Both the position numbers and the translations under genes were made by a program. Shown here one piece after another: positions 44,763-57,319 of a DNA stretch of 64,000 nt. Below the pieces are notes generated by a model, which saw only the letters and a list, made by a program, of their open reading frames with translations, did no database searches and had not been told where the DNA came from. Within the stretch, counting starts at the first letter, position 1. Every line of letters starts with the position of its first letter. The DNA is taken from positions 7,571,501 through 7,635,500 of the forward strand of contig CP114498.1 in NCBI GenBank assembly GCA_027186245.1, in the 5' to 3' direction. Source of the stretch: Coriaria nepalensis (taxonomy: Eukaryota > Streptophyta > Magnoliopsida > Cucurbitales > Coriariaceae).

Positions 44763-47700
44763 ATGGCTTCGGAGGATGTGAAACCGAGCGAATCAGCTGT
44801 TTCGACGATCGTGAACCTGGCGGAGGAGGCGAAGCTTGCGAGAGAGGGCGTGAAAGCTCCGAGCCATGCCGTTCTTAGCATCTGTAAATCTCTGGTAGCT
44901 GGTGGAGTTGCTGGTGGAGTGTGAGTTGCTATCTTTCTTCCCCCCTCCCTCTTGATAGTTTATTTGTTTTGATTGGAGTTGAGTTACCGTTCGAAGTGAT
45001 TACATCTGTCAAGCGTTAGAAATGATAGAACGAAGAATAAAAGAAATAAAAAGAAGAATAGGAAGGCTGGATTCTTTGGTTGCTGGAATTTGTAAACGAA
45101 GATAAAATGGAATGGTAAGAATCCCCTAGATACTAGATCATTTAGAAAAAATAACACATCGTCTTGACTAACTTTCATCCCCCCCTATTTAAGTATTTTA
45201 AGGCTTTAGCTAATGAGGGAAGAAATGTAGGAGAAATCAGAAATCATACTTCCAAATATCCTTACGTTTTCTAATTGGGATTACAATTATAGTTCACTTA
45301 TTTGAACTAGTGGTAAAAATTTGAGAATTAGGATATCTGATTCCCGAGGAAGAAGTGAAAAGATTGGAAATCCGAGAATTGAATCCAATGTAGCTTCTTT
45401 TATTTGGGATATGGGAAGCAGAAAGATGTTACAGAAGTTAACTTTAGAATTAGAATTAAAGATGTTACAGAAGTTAACTTTGGGACTGCAACCGATGACC
45501 CAAAAAAAAGAAGAAGTGATAACCCTATGTGGGTCCCTGATTGAAAATTTAATTAAAGGTAACGATATACATTTATGTGATTATTTTTTCACTGATAATT
45601 GGAATTTAATGTTGATATAGGTCGCGCACTGCTGTAGCTCCCTTGGAACGGATGAAAATATTGCTACAGGTTCATCTAGTAGTTATTTCTTTGGTCATCT
45701 TAGCCATTATATAATATCTGTAATGCCTGTGCAAGTATAAGATCATAAATATGTCAAAATCATGAAATGCTCACTAAATCTTTGGCTGAGCAGGTCCAGA
45801 ATCCACATAACATAAAATATAGTGGAACAATTCAAGGGCTGACATATATATGGAGAACTGAGGGTTTCCGGGGACTGTTCAAAGGAAATGGTACTAATTG
45901 TGCCCGTATTGTCCCTAACTCAGCAGTGAAGTTCTTCAGCTATGAGCAAGCTTCTCAGTATGTTTTTATATCTTGAATTGATTGTTGTTTCTATTAATAG
46001 ACATGTAGAGTGTAATCATCATGTTGTCATCTTGCCTTTTTTTCCTGCTTACAACCATATTCTAGCAAAGAGTATTGGCTAGAGAGGGTGAAACGATAAT
46101 AAGATGGAAACAAAGGGAAAACAATATGATTGAAATATTCTTGAGGCTGGGAAGTATCATGCTTACAGGCTGACCATACTGACCAGATCATTTAAGACCT
46201 TTTCCGGACTAATCTAGAAATGGTGCTGTATGAAATAAAAGTATTCAAACAAATAGAGAGTGATATGATTATGATCATAAGATTAGATTCCTTAGGCCTG
46301 CATGCATCATGCTTGTATCTAGATCAGATCTTTTTTGACCTTTCTCTGGATTAATAACTTTTCAAGTTTGGATTTAATTTGATCTTGCGGAAGGGGTGAT
46401 ATTTTTTTCTCATTTATCCAGCTACACTGACAGAAAAGTGCATAGTGCATTTGAAAGAATGCAGATCTTGGATTTAATCCAGATCTTTTCTCATTTTTCT
46501 CATTTAAGACCTTTTATAGACATTTATGTTCAACTTTTTGTTGCAAGACCTTTTATATTTCATTTGAAAGAATTTAATAGCCAGTGCAAGAATCAATCAT
46601 TCACTATCCTCGTTGTGCATAGTGCATAATATTTCAGGTGTGAAATATTTCAAGATCTATATGGCCCCTCATTTCATAAATATTCTTTCCTCTGCTGATT
46701 CTGTCTATTTTTCTTACAGGGGAATATTATATATGTACAGGCAGAAAACTGGCAATGGTATGTTTAATTCATCATCTTGCCCTTAGACTTTTTTGTGCCA
46801 TTACTTTCTCAATAGACAATGAGTAGACAAACACAGAGATAGCAAACATTTTATTCCTTGTTTGTATGTAGAGTACATTTCTAGTTCAGGTTTTGGCAGT
46901 CTTATTTTGTGATGAAAGGATTAGGTCACAGTTTATTCGTGTAACTGTACTGATGTCGAATGATACTAAACAGCTCCTTGGAAATAATGAAAAGGGAGGT
47001 TAGTATTCTTGTTTCTTATGAGTGATCTCGAGTCCATATTTTCTAGATTTTGGTGATAATGTAAATTGAGGGTAGGGTGTCTGTTGTTTTCTCTGCTTAT
47101 AGAAATGTTTTGGCTGCTAAATAAAAATTTCACCAGCAGGACCACAATTTTAATGACCATTTCTGCCTGTGAATTAAATATCTGGATGGTAATCGATATA
47201 ATGGAGGGTATTGAAATCTCTTTTCTTTTTGTCTTTTGCAGAAGATGCTCAGCTCAATCCTCTTTTACGTCTTGGGGCTGGAGCTTGTGCTGGAATAATT
47301 GCCATGTCTGCAACTTACCCAATGGACATGGTTCGAGGCAGACTAACTGTTCAGGTATTTGTCTTGTCCTTGTTTCTGTTGGGCCCTTAGTTCTGGAGCA
47401 TGCTTGGATTGACATGAAACTTATTCAAAGATGTAATGCATTTAAAAAGCAGTCTGTTTTCATTCCTTCTTACCTAATCAATGAATTCCACTTCTTTCAT
47501 CCTTATAATTTTGTAGACGGAAAAATCTCCTTATCAGTATAGAGGAATATTCCATGCTCTTTCAACTATCTTACGGGAGGAAGGGCCACGAGCACTGTAC
47601 AGGGGATGGCTTCCTTCTGTCATTGGAGTGGTAAGTTATTATCATCTCTTTCCATCCACCCTTTGGCTATGTTAATATTATCATACAAACTTCAAGTTAC

Positions 47701-48326
47701 TACTACCTGTTTCATTATTTTCTTTCTATAAGAAGGATATGCTGCAACCAAACTAAATTTGGCTACTACACTGTTTAGCTTCACAATTGTGAACCTTACG
47801 TAAGCATTTGATATATGCAGATTCCATATGTAGGGCTCAACTTTGCTGTCTATGAATCGCTAAAGGACTGGTTAATCACAAGCAAACCTTTAGGACTAGT
47901 TGATGGTTCTGAGTTGGGTGTCACAACTCGGCTTGCTTGTGGGGCCGTTGCAGGAACTGTTGGACAAACTGTTGCATACCCTCTTGACGTAATCCGTCGA
48001 AGAATGCAGATGGTGGGCTGGAGCAATGCTTCTTCTATTATCACTGGTGAGGGGAGGAGCAAAGCTCCCCTTGAATATACCGGCATGGTTGATGCTTTTA
48101 GAAAGACAGTTCGATATGAAGGCTTTGGAGCTTTATACAAGGGTTTGGTCCCCAATTCTGTTAAGGTAAGTCCTTGTTCATAATTAACTAAGGATTATTT
48201 GTTTAATAAGGGCAGTTGTCTGATTCTGCTTGCCTTGTTCAGGTTGTTCCATCTATTGCACTTGCATTTGTGTCATATGAGATGGTGAAGGACCTTTTAG
48301 GAGTCGAGATCAGAATATCAGATTGA
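44763..48326 (+). CDS. ADNT1: Mitochondrial adenine nucleotide transporter ADNT1
   Basis: Eight exons: 44763-44920, 45621-45669, 45794-45957, 46720-46757, 47242-47354, 47517-47630, 47821-48165 and 48243-48326. All splice sites are GT-AG and the frame is continuous for 354 aa (352 in Arabidopsis). It is a mitochondrial carrier family protein of the inner membrane. The three repeats each carry the PX[DE]XX[KR] signature: PLERMK in exon 2, PMDMVRGR in exon 5 and PLDVIRRRMQM in exon 7. The N-terminus MASEDVK and the stretches NGTNCARIVPNSAVKFFSYEQAS and LGVEIRISD at the C-terminus identify ADNT1 rather than the AAC-type ADP/ATP carrier. ADNT1 exchanges cytosolic AMP with matrix ATP or ADP. A CAG-repeat-rich 3' UTR follows (48478-48513). 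Confidence 0.95.
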
Positions 48327-48477
48327 GGTAGTAGTGGGAATTCTTGTTACAGTGGAAACAAATTACGATTTTTGTAGGCAGGGAATGGAGGGAATAGAGG
48401 GGAATGGTGAAAGGGACTAGGTGGTGGTTTTCCCCTATTTATTTTTCTTTCTTTGACCTTGAACTTCTAGTTATATA

Positions 48478-48513
48478 GCAGCAGCAAGCGGCAAGCAGCA
48501 GCAGCAGCAGCAC
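48478..48513 (+). repeat. CAG-rich repeat in ADNT1 3' UTR
   Basis: Interrupted CAG/AAG trinucleotides, ending in five perfect CAGs, about 150-185 bp after the stop codon. Confidence 0.75.
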
Positions 48514-48763
48514 AGAATCGAGTGCGTTCATAAATTATTGGTGGTTTCCCTGGCTATCAAATCCTATCTTATCTTTATTCTAATCTTCTTTTGTAAACAC
48601 ATGCTGTAGCTTTTCAGCATCCTTTTTTCCTTTTGGCTTATATCAATAAGTGTTCATTCTAGGTACCATACTAAATGCATTTGAATGCAACAGTTTGGGA
48701 TAAAGAAAGGCTCTAGTGATTTACTGCTCCCTCCCTCTCTCTAATTCATGCCTAATGGAGGTA

Positions 48764-48797
48764 GGCCCAAGGTGATGCGCCCGCATCACCTTGGGCC
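48764..48797. repeat. 34-bp near-perfect palindrome downstream of ADNT1
   Basis: GGCCCAAGGTGATGCG (48764-48779) is the exact reverse complement of 48782-48797, separated only by CC. It lies about 440 bp after the ADNT1 stop codon, beyond the expected 3' UTR. The arms are GC-rich (about 69%) in AT-rich surroundings. Confidence 0.9.
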
Positions 48798-49899
48798 CAC
48801 TATCTCTTATAAGGATTTTTATGCCTGACCGTACTTTCTTTATATGCATTATATATAGCAAACGGCTACTGTAAACAAGAGAGTAGCCCTCACAAAGATT
48901 CTGGAGGCCTTCCTGCTCATCCTATCTCTTCTTGTACTGTTTCCTTAACTGCTTCTACCAGAAAAGAAAATTTACACCAGATGGTAAAGAGCGAGCGCCC
49001 CGAACGGCATTCATGGCTGAACAGCTGGCTGTTCAAACGTGGTTTATTGTTTCATTGTAAACGTTAGTCTATGTTGAGTTCGGATGTCTATCAGGTCCCC
49101 TACATTTGTTTGACAGACCGGTTCTTTTGTTGATTAGTGACCTTTAGGGATATGTATTGGTTGATTGGGGCTGAGTTTGGCCAATATTGTGAGCCAACTA
49201 ATAGTGATTGGGTGAAGAAGATTTCATATGTGGCCAAACCAAGCGGTTTGCTCAGTCAAAATCTAGCCAAACTATCATCGTCAAAGTTTATTTTCATTAT
49301 TTTTTGGATCGAATATTTATTTTTCAAGTTATGTAATTTTTTCATATTTTATTACATAATCTGAGATCTAGGATCTCTTCCTTAACCACCTTCATTTATA
49401 TTTTTAATGGCCTACTCTTTTATGCGTTAGACGGGCGGCCATATATAATATACATCTTTCCACTAATCTTCTTAAAATCCATTCCTAAAAACTTAATTAT
49501 AGAGCTGAATTTAAATTTTTAATGAAAGTGAAACACATGAATATAAATTTGGTTTCACGAACTTCCACTGAATTTACACAATCATTTATTTACAAGCAAT
49601 TGATTGTAACTCATAGCACAAGAAAAATTATAAAAAGAATAAATAATGATAAATAAAAAATATTAATAAAATTACATTCTCAGTTTTGAACATTTAACAT
49701 TTTTTTATGGCGAAACCGGGATCTTCTCTGGCAGATTATGCCTTCATCAATCTGGGAGTGAGCCACCCCTTTTACTGGAGAAATTTGCCCTTGATACACT
49801 GATCATTTTGCTCTGCCTCCTATTTTCGAGCCATAAATTATTCCGAGAATAGTTCAAACTTTGATACGATGCACCAGAAGTTTATGGTAGGAATCCCTT
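48798..49899. other. Intergenic region between convergent genes
   Basis: The ADNT1 3' flank and the pseudokinase 3' flank converge here. AT-rich, with no supported gene. Open frames such as 49137-49364 lack recognisable homology. Confidence 0.5.
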
Positions 49900-52063
49900 C
49901 TAAGTCAAGGAGGACATCTCAGGATCTGAGGCATGACCAGAAGTTCTAGGTGCTCTCGGACTCATTAACATAAGATTACTTTCCGAGCCCAATCGTCGGG
50001 TTCTTCCACAAGGACTAATTAATGGAGGTCTTACACATCTTCCTTTAGATGTACCTGTAAATGACATAAATCAAATCAACAAGTTTACTCTTATCAGTTA
50101 TCACCCACCAGAAAAGAAAGAAGGTGGAAAAGAATAGGAAATTTTTTTTACTTGTTGGTTTGTTCACTTTCATATCACCAGGTTTTTTTAATGAAGGAAG
50201 TCTCTTTAACACATTATTATCAGGTGACGATTTTGCCGATGAAGGGAATGGCTCATCTATTGGGGTCATTACAATCTCATCGCCGCTGCCACAAACTGAA
50301 GCTCCATCGCTTTCAGATTCTGAATTATCTTTTAAATGAGAGACAGCTCTCTCTTTCTCCGTAACTCTATAAACAAACATCTGTAATGGGATTTCAGATA
50401 CAGAACGTGGATCACTTGAACTATCAGCCCATGATTGGGATTTCCTTAAAAACCCTGCCTCAATGTCACAGTAATCTACTGACGGCACAGGGGCGTCAAT
50501 TTCATTGTTGTAATCCGGATTCAATGCGAGAAACCGTTTTATGTACCGAAGAATTCTAGAGATGGATGAGAAAGTCGGCCGTTGATTTGGTTCACTATGC
50601 CAACATTTTTTTGTCAAGCTAGTTATGTATTTTGGGGGACCAAATGGGAATAATGGTCTTTCTCCGGCTCGAATATTTCGGCTCATTTTGTCCCCTTGAA
50701 GATGGCTATCCTCAAACGGAACTTTCCCAGTTAAAAGCTCGAAACAAACCATGGCAAAACTGTACACATCGGATTTTTCGGTATATTTGGAACTATGAGA
50801 ATTTCCAGTCAGTTCTTGCTCTTCTAAGACTTCTGGAGCAAACCATATGAAAGGGAGAGAGTCGTTTTGGCACGAAGAGTTCTTTTGGTTCGTATTATTA
50901 GCAAAAGATAAGCCAAACTCGGAAACTTTTGCCTGCAAATACCCTTCAGAAGAAACAACACCTCTTGGCTTAACAAGAATGTTAGAAGGATTCAAGTTGC
51001 CATGATAGATTTTCTTCGAGTGAAGATACTCCATTCCTCTTGCGATTTGAAGCATCAAATCAACCGCAACCGGAAGTGAAAATGGGATTCGTTTTTTTTT
51101 CCCACCAATCTCTTTGATATAGTTGCATAAATCCCTACTCATTAGTTCCATAAGAAGAAAACACTCATTCCTTCCCTCATCCGTAAACCCACAAAGGAAT
51201 TGCATTATGTTCGGGTGTGAAAGAGATAACAGTGAAGAAATCTCGGGAGTTAGTTTTTCAATCTCTCCGAAAAAATGTCTCATGGCAAAGCTCTCACCAA
51301 ACCAGACAATCTCTTTGTATTGACTTCCAGCCCCTAATCTTCTTCTTACATGATAATCCTTTGACTTGAGTAGAATTGAACTTGGCAAGAGCTTTTCATT
51401 CGAAGATTCTGTCCCCGATAAGCATTTCAATAGAGTCTCTTTGAGTCTCTGCCCGTTCTTGGATGAAACCAAGATTTTATTTTCTTTGATATTGTTTTGT
51501 AGGATCCATCTATCTTCTTTCCCTACAGTACTCAACCGATGACAGAAATCCTGATTGATCAAGTATTGTTTACCGAATCTCCACCGGAAAATTTTCGGGT
51601 CCTCGTTTTCTTTCCTGTACTTATTCAAATACACGAGTTTCTTCTTCTGAATCTCGTCTCGATCCCCTCCAGATATTTCTCCGGCCGTTTCTATTGCTTC
51701 GATTACAACCCAAAAGTTAGAGAGCAAATTATGGATATGAAATTCAATGCAATCAGTGTTCTGGTATAGAGCAATAGCTTTAGCCCACCAGTCTTTGGTT
51801 TCTAAGCACTGCTTGATGTAAGTTTCTGCTTCTTTGAATGTTCTATGGAGTTCTCTCAATGGCTGTTCTAGAACCGTCCATTTCGTGTGCTTCTCTTCAT
51901 ATTGTAGGTTATGTCTCATCTCCTCTGCTACTGAATCGTATGAGATGGTCAAGATATCCAGCAGCAAAAGACACTGCCGCTGATTTATCTGAATGTTTTC
52001 TTTAAACACCATTAAAGCCTTCAAGCTTCCTAATACCTCCCCTACCTTTCGAAATTGCTCCAT
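49900..52063 (-). CDS. DUF1221 domain protein with degenerate kinase domain (pseudokinase)
   Basis: Two exons, 50152-52063 and 49900-50054, joined by a 97-bp GT-AG intron and encoding 688 aa. Residues 1-200 match the plant DUF1221 region (MEQFRKVGEVLGSL, WRFGKQYL). A kinase fold follows from about residue 245. Key catalytic sites are changed: the ATP-binding Lys position reads FAMRHF with Arg262, the HRD motif reads HGN (354-356), and the DFG motif reads EFG (382-384). Other landmarks of the fold are intact, such as WFAPEVLEE, YTEKSDVYSFAMVCFELLTGKVPF and CWHSEPNQRPTF. The serine-rich tail after residue 550 ends SASDPEMSSLT-like. Homologues are annotated as light-sensor kinase-like, with no demonstrated activity that I know of. 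Start: no upstream in-frame ATG exists. A telo-box (AAACCCTAA-like) lies at 52188-52197 in the leader. Confidence 0.88.
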
Positions 52064-53283
52064 TTCAGGATTCAACCACAACGAACTGTGCGGTTTAAAT
52101 TGAATCGCTATTGAAAGAAGAAATCGAAATACCAAGTGTATTGTATAATTCTCAACGTAGCATTACAGAAACAGTACGATCGAACAGAAAACCCTAAAAA
52201 AAAGCGATCTCATAACTCCAGATCCAGCAGTTCTCTGAAAAGAATTAGATCTGGGAACTTCTCACTTTCTTCAGAAAATTACCAAAGAGTGTGAATGAAG
52301 GTTTAAAACACTAGACACTGCCTCAGATTCACACCGAAAAGAAAGTTCCGTAGATCAAGGAAACGTCTCGTAATCGGAGAGGTTTTTCAGACGCCGTCAC
52401 GCAACAGGAAAAATCATCGTGGAAACGCAATGGTGATGAATGGAAAGAAGAAAAAAGTAGATACAAACATTTCGAAAAAGAGAACGATGATGAAAGATGA
52501 ATTTTTTAAGCTAATAAGCAGTTTTTGACTGGTCCGTTAGGAAGAGAGGTGGAAGGTTGAAGACGATGATGGTGGCGTCGAGTTGGCTGTCCGCGAGTTT
52601 CGGGCTGTTCTTTCGTTTTGAAGGCTGGCCAGTCAGTTACCAGCGCGGGATTTTAACGAACTTTTTCCCTTTAAACATTTATATTTTTATTATTCTAAAT
52701 TAGACACATAGTAGGCTCATAGCTATCCTTATTATGGGCTGGATTGGAAGAAGAAGGCTGGCCCGTTTGTCTTTCGCAGCCCGATGTGGGAATCTGGGCT
52801 GATTCATCAAAGGCCCATACAACCGTTAAATGGTGATGTCATTATGGTGATAGTGCATATTAAGTTTTTTAAATAAAGTTAAAAATCAAAATTAATTATA
52901 TTCTTTTATGATAATAAACTCGATACAAATTATATCAAATATATATATATATATATATATTATAATATCTAGTAATTTTTAATTTATGAGAGAAGAAATA
53001 AAAGATATCATTTCAGCCATAGTACTACCACCAACCATCTGTACAACTAGCTGCACTGTATTGATATTCTAACCCATGAAAATCCAAGCGTATGTACTAT
53101 CATCATCTAGTGAATGCAGAATGCATGGACAGGATGTCATACCGACACGTCTACAAGCCTAATATGTCCATATCATCTATGACTCTATATCAATATTCTG
53201 ATATTTCTTGTAAGTTACCCTTTAAAGTGGAGAGACTGAACCAAATCCCCAACCAATTCCCAACTTTGTCTTCTCAGTATTCA
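52064..53283. other. Promoter of pseudokinase gene and intergenic DNA
   Basis: Leader and promoter of the minus-strand gene to about 52650, then AT-rich DNA with a TA microsatellite (52938-52961). Nothing else supported. Confidence 0.5.
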
Positions 53284-53293
53284 ATATATATAA
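53284..53293 (+). promoter_or_regulatory. Candidate TATA box of the DUF7722-like gene
   Basis: ATATATATAA about 55 bp upstream of the ATG at 53346. Weak because the region is generally TA-rich. Confidence 0.35.
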
Positions 53294-53345
53294 CTATATA
53301 GCAAGGGAAAGGAGAAACAAGAAGAGAACTGGATCAAACTTCATC

Positions 53346-53626
53346 ATGAGCGGAGGAGGGATGGAGTCAGTGGCTGTCCCACAGCTGAGCCTAGGTAGTG
53401 GTGGTAGTAGCGGCGGGCCTCTACCAAACGGGCGAAACGTAATAGCAGAGCGGTGCTGCAGTCGTTCCAAATGCCAGTTCATTACCCGAGGTATAATCGA
53501 GCCAATTATGAAAACATGCCGGAATGGAAGGTCGATTGTTTGCTAAGAGAATATGGACTACCTATCATTGGCGATGTTCATCAGAAGAGGAAGTTTGCGA
53601 TTGGAGCTTTTCTTTGGTCTCTTTGA
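53346..53626 (+). pseudogene. Small DUF7722-like gene with a frameshift
   Basis: The first frame starts MSGGGMESVAVPQLSLGSGG at ATG 53346. A different frame, open from 53411 to the TGA at 53626, encodes STKRAKRNSRAVLQSFQMPV, then HYPRYNRANYENMPEWKVDC, LLREYGLPIIGDV and KRKFAIGAFLWSL. This is the conserved core of a plant small-protein family (QMP-HYPRY, MPEWK-D-LL-YGL, KR-FA-GAFLW) that I know as DUF7722. The first frame does not continue plausibly past about 53440, and the gap is too short for an intron. A one-base deletion or two-base insertion between about 53400 and 53440 explains it. The C-terminus also ends right after FLWSL, where relatives have several more residues. Either a young pseudogene or a sequence error. 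Function of the family is unknown. Confidence 0.65.
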
Positions 53627-54096
53627 TTGATATTCTAAACTAAGCTAATAGTTGATTTTTGTGGTTTTATATATGAACATATTTGTGTGTAAACATTATA
53701 TATAGCGACTATATAGTATATACTGATATATGTTATATAACCAATAGGCCCAACACAACAGAATCTTTCGTCGGCTTGGTCCACAGTACAGACGCACTCA
53801 TAGACCATTTTGCTAGAAAGCCCAATTTGGGCCCAACTTAACAGACGGTCCCACTCATGTCCCTTTCTTAATTTAATTAAAAATAAATAAATAAATAAAA
53901 GTAAAAAATGAACAGTCTTGTTAACCTATGTTCCCTATAATTTTTCTCACCAATTTTCCCTCGCTTCCGTTCATTTTTCAAAAGGAGGCCAGACTGAGCA
54001 AGAGCGGGACGAGATAGGCGAATCTAAATTCATTTGATTCCAGTCGAGAAGAACCCTAATTTTTCCTGGAAAGGTGAAGAAGTGGAAGGAAGAAAA

Positions 54097-57000
54097 ATGC
54101 CGAGAGAGATCATCACGCTGCAAGTCGGACAATGCGGGAACCAGATCGGAATGGAGTTCTGGAAGCAGCTCTGCCTCGAGCATGGAATCAGCAAAGACGG
54201 TATTCTAGAAGATTTCGCTACTCAGGTACGCCTTACTTGCTTCTTTCTGCATATAATCTGTATAGAAGAAGTCAGTAAAATTATACTTGCATAGTAATCG
54301 TGAGCTGTAGTAGCCTGACTTTTTCAATGTTGATTATCTATGCAGGGTGATGATCGGAAAGATGTATTTTTCTATCAAGCCGATGATCAGCATTATGTAC
54401 CACGAGCCTTACTCATGGACTTGGAGCCTAGAGTTATCGGTAGCATTCAAAACAGTGAGTACAGGAATCTGTACAATCAGGAGAACATCTTTGTTGCAGA
54501 TCACGGAGGCGGTGCAGGTAATAACTGGGCTAGCGGATATCATCAGGTGTTATAACTCTCTCTCTCTCTCTCTCTCTCCTCTCTCTTTTCCCTTAGGGTA
54601 GTTTTCCTCATATGGTTTAGCTGTATATGAGTTTTTGACAGGGAAAATGCGTTGAAGAGGATATAATGGACATGATTGATAGAGAAGCAGATGGAAGTGA
54701 TAGCCTTGAAGGATTTGTTCTCTGCCATTCAATTGCTGGAGGAACTGGCTCAGGTGTCTTCTTCACTTTCTTTATTATTTCCTTAATTTTCAGTTTTTTT
54801 CAAGGTCTGACAATATTTTTCAAGGTCTTATGATTCTGATATAATGGTGAAATACCCTTCCTCATGGTGGAATAATTTTATGAAAACTCAGTATTCCTTA
54901 GTTGGAAATTAGAAGTGGACAAATTTGGACCACATGAGTAAATAAAATGAGAAGATAAATTTAGTATCAACTCAGGGGAATCTGTCTTTAGCTATGCCAT
55001 GGATACTGTGAGCACAATGAGATGTAAATGACTGCCTTTTTACTTCTTTATGTCACATATATAATGCAGGTATGGGTTCATATCTGTTGGAGGCTCTGAA
55101 CGATCGCTACAGCAAAAAACTGGTTCAGACATATAGTGTTTTCCCCAATCAGATGGAAACAAGCGATGTTGTAGTTCAGCCCTACAACTCACTTTTGACC
55201 CTAAAGCGTCTAACACTAAATGCTGATTGTGTTGTTGTGCTTGATAACACTGCTCTCAATAGGATTGCTGAGGAGCGCCTCCATCTATCAAATCCAACCT
55301 TTACTCAAACTAATTCCTTGGTCTCTACTGTCATGTCGGCCAGCACAACCACTTTGAGATACCCAGGATACATGAACAATGACTTGGTTGGTCTTCTTGC
55401 TTCTTTAATTCCAACGCCAAGATGCCATTTCCTGATGACAGGATATACACCCCTCACAGTGGAGCGCCAGGTATGGTTCTGAATGGATAGTTTATCCGTT
55501 TGTGCAGTGTCTGCCTAAATTGTCATTAACAGTTTTTAATTTAATATGAGAACGTTGAGAAGCGGATTTTATCATACTTTGATATATTTGAAGTTTGTGG
55601 TTTGGCATAGGATTGGGTTCTGTCTCTTTCCCTCATATGCTTTCCAAACTAAGTTTTTAGCGAATTTCGGCACTGTCACAGACCTAGTATTAGGATCTTA
55701 CCACCAAAAGGGCTATTGACTGCTTCTAATTGTCACCGGATATATTTTTACAGGCTAATTTGATTCGAAAAACCACTGTACTGGATGTTATGAGAAGACT
55801 TCTGCAGGCAAGATATGGTGCTAATAAATTATTTAGAAATACATGATGCTTACTCCTGCTAATATTTGAACATTTTGGCAGACAAAGAATATTATGGTGT
55901 CGTCATACGCTAGAACAAAAGAAGCTAGTCAAGCGAAGTACATATCAATATTGAATATCATACAAGGAGAAGTGGATCCTACTCAGGTATTGACAATCTA
56001 GATGATATGTTCTCTTGAATAATTTTTTTTCCCTTGGGGCAGAGAAGGATATGTTGATGATATAATATCTCGGGTGCAGCTTAATGTTAGCAAGTCACAT
56101 TTTTTAGTTATTACTTGTACAATTCTTTTCCTTGGTCCATTCTCTCTTATATTAAGAGAGATACTATTTATCTGACTAACTTGGTCTTATGTAACTTAAA
56201 ATCATTGATTTCCTGTTCTTTTGCTTTCCAAAGCCATCAATTTGAGTCTTCTTTAGCTTATTTATCTGTTGGATAGAACATTTTTTTAATTATTCATACA
56301 TTCCAGGTTCATGAAAGTTTACAGAGGATACGTGAAAGAAAGCTTGTGAATTTCATTGAGTGGGGTCCTGCAAGCATTCAGGTTACTTACCATAGAATCA
56401 TTCTATCCTAAGACCAGTTTAGCTGCCGCTTAACTAAAAATTCTAACAAACATTTGTTTTCTGTCTTTCTAGGTCGCTCTTTCTAGAAAGTCACCATACA
56501 TTCAAACTGCTCACAGGGTAGGACTGTGTTAGTTTTATTGTTGTCTTATGATATTCTGTTACATATCTTATTCTTTTGATTTTTTTTCCTTAGTTCAGAT
56601 CAAGTTTATGCCTGTTCTTTTTGTGAGGATACAACGTCCTTGTATAAAGATATGTTTCTCTCAAGATCATTGATGCATTAAATAAATAGAAAAACTTAAG
56701 TCACTTGCAATCATTAGGTAAGCGGTCTTATGTTAGCCAGCCACACTAGCATCCGCCATCTTTTCAGCAAATGCTTGAGCCAGTATGAGAAGTTGAGAAA
56801 GAAGCAAGCCTTTCTGGACAACTATCGGAAGTTCCCAATGTTTGCTGTAAGTTCCCAGCCTAATGAACTCTTTCAAGTCTCTCTCAAAGAAAGCTTGTTA
56901 ATTTTCCAGTTTATCTGCATTCCCTCTCTGGCCGTTAAAATTTCATGAGCATTAGTTCACTCTCAATTTCATAGTTGCATGGTAACTTCCATACATGGAT

Positions 57001-57319
57001 GATTGTTGGCTTTTGTCTTTTTATATATCAAGATCTTGTTTTTCTGAATTATGCGAAACATGAACAGGATAATGACCTATCAGAGTTCGACGAATCAAGA
57101 GATATTATCGAAAGTTTGGTTGATGAATACATGGCATGTGAATCTCCAGATTACATCAGATGGGGAATGGAGGTGCTTGTCATTCATCCACAGCTTTCTC
57201 TTTCTTGAATGAAACTTTTCTGTCAATTTAGAAGCCTATTGATTGTGCAGGATCCAGACCATATTGTAACAGGGGAAGGCAATGCAACAGGCACAGTGGA
57301 TCCAAACTTAGCAGTCTAG
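54097..57319 (+). CDS. TUBG: Gamma-tubulin
   Basis: Eleven exons: 54097-54225, 54346-54546, 54642-54753, 55070-55470, 55754-55807, 55882-55986, 56307-56381, 56473-56517, 56718-56846, 57068-57172 and 57251-57319. The joined frame is 474 aa, the same length as Arabidopsis gamma-tubulin. It nucleates microtubules in ring complexes at the nuclear envelope, cortex and phragmoplast. N-terminus [18 protein letters not shown] holds the GTP-phosphate loop. The tubulin signature is AGGTGSG at residues 142-148, split between exons 3 and 4. The long C-terminal tail with [14 protein letters not shown] is plant gamma-tubulin-like. Intron 5 (55808-55881) has a GC donor (CAG/GCAAG), and all others are GT-AG. 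A (CT)12 run sits in intron 2. The leader has a telo-box AACCCTAA at 54052-54059, common in plant cell-cycle genes. The ORF is intact. Confidence 0.97.
54556..54579 (+). repeat. (CT)12 microsatellite in gamma-tubulin intron 2
   Basis: A dinucleotide run ten bases after the donor of intron 2. It continues as a pyrimidine tract to about 54592. Confidence 0.9.

Noticed and set aside
44684..44878. Plus-strand ORF overlapping ADNT1 exon 1
   Set aside because: It begins with GTG, not ATG, and is a second-frame shadow of the leader and exon 1.
52064..52135. N-terminal extension of the pseudokinase
   Set aside because: The upstream in-frame stretch begins with TTG and contains no ATG; homologues begin MEQF.
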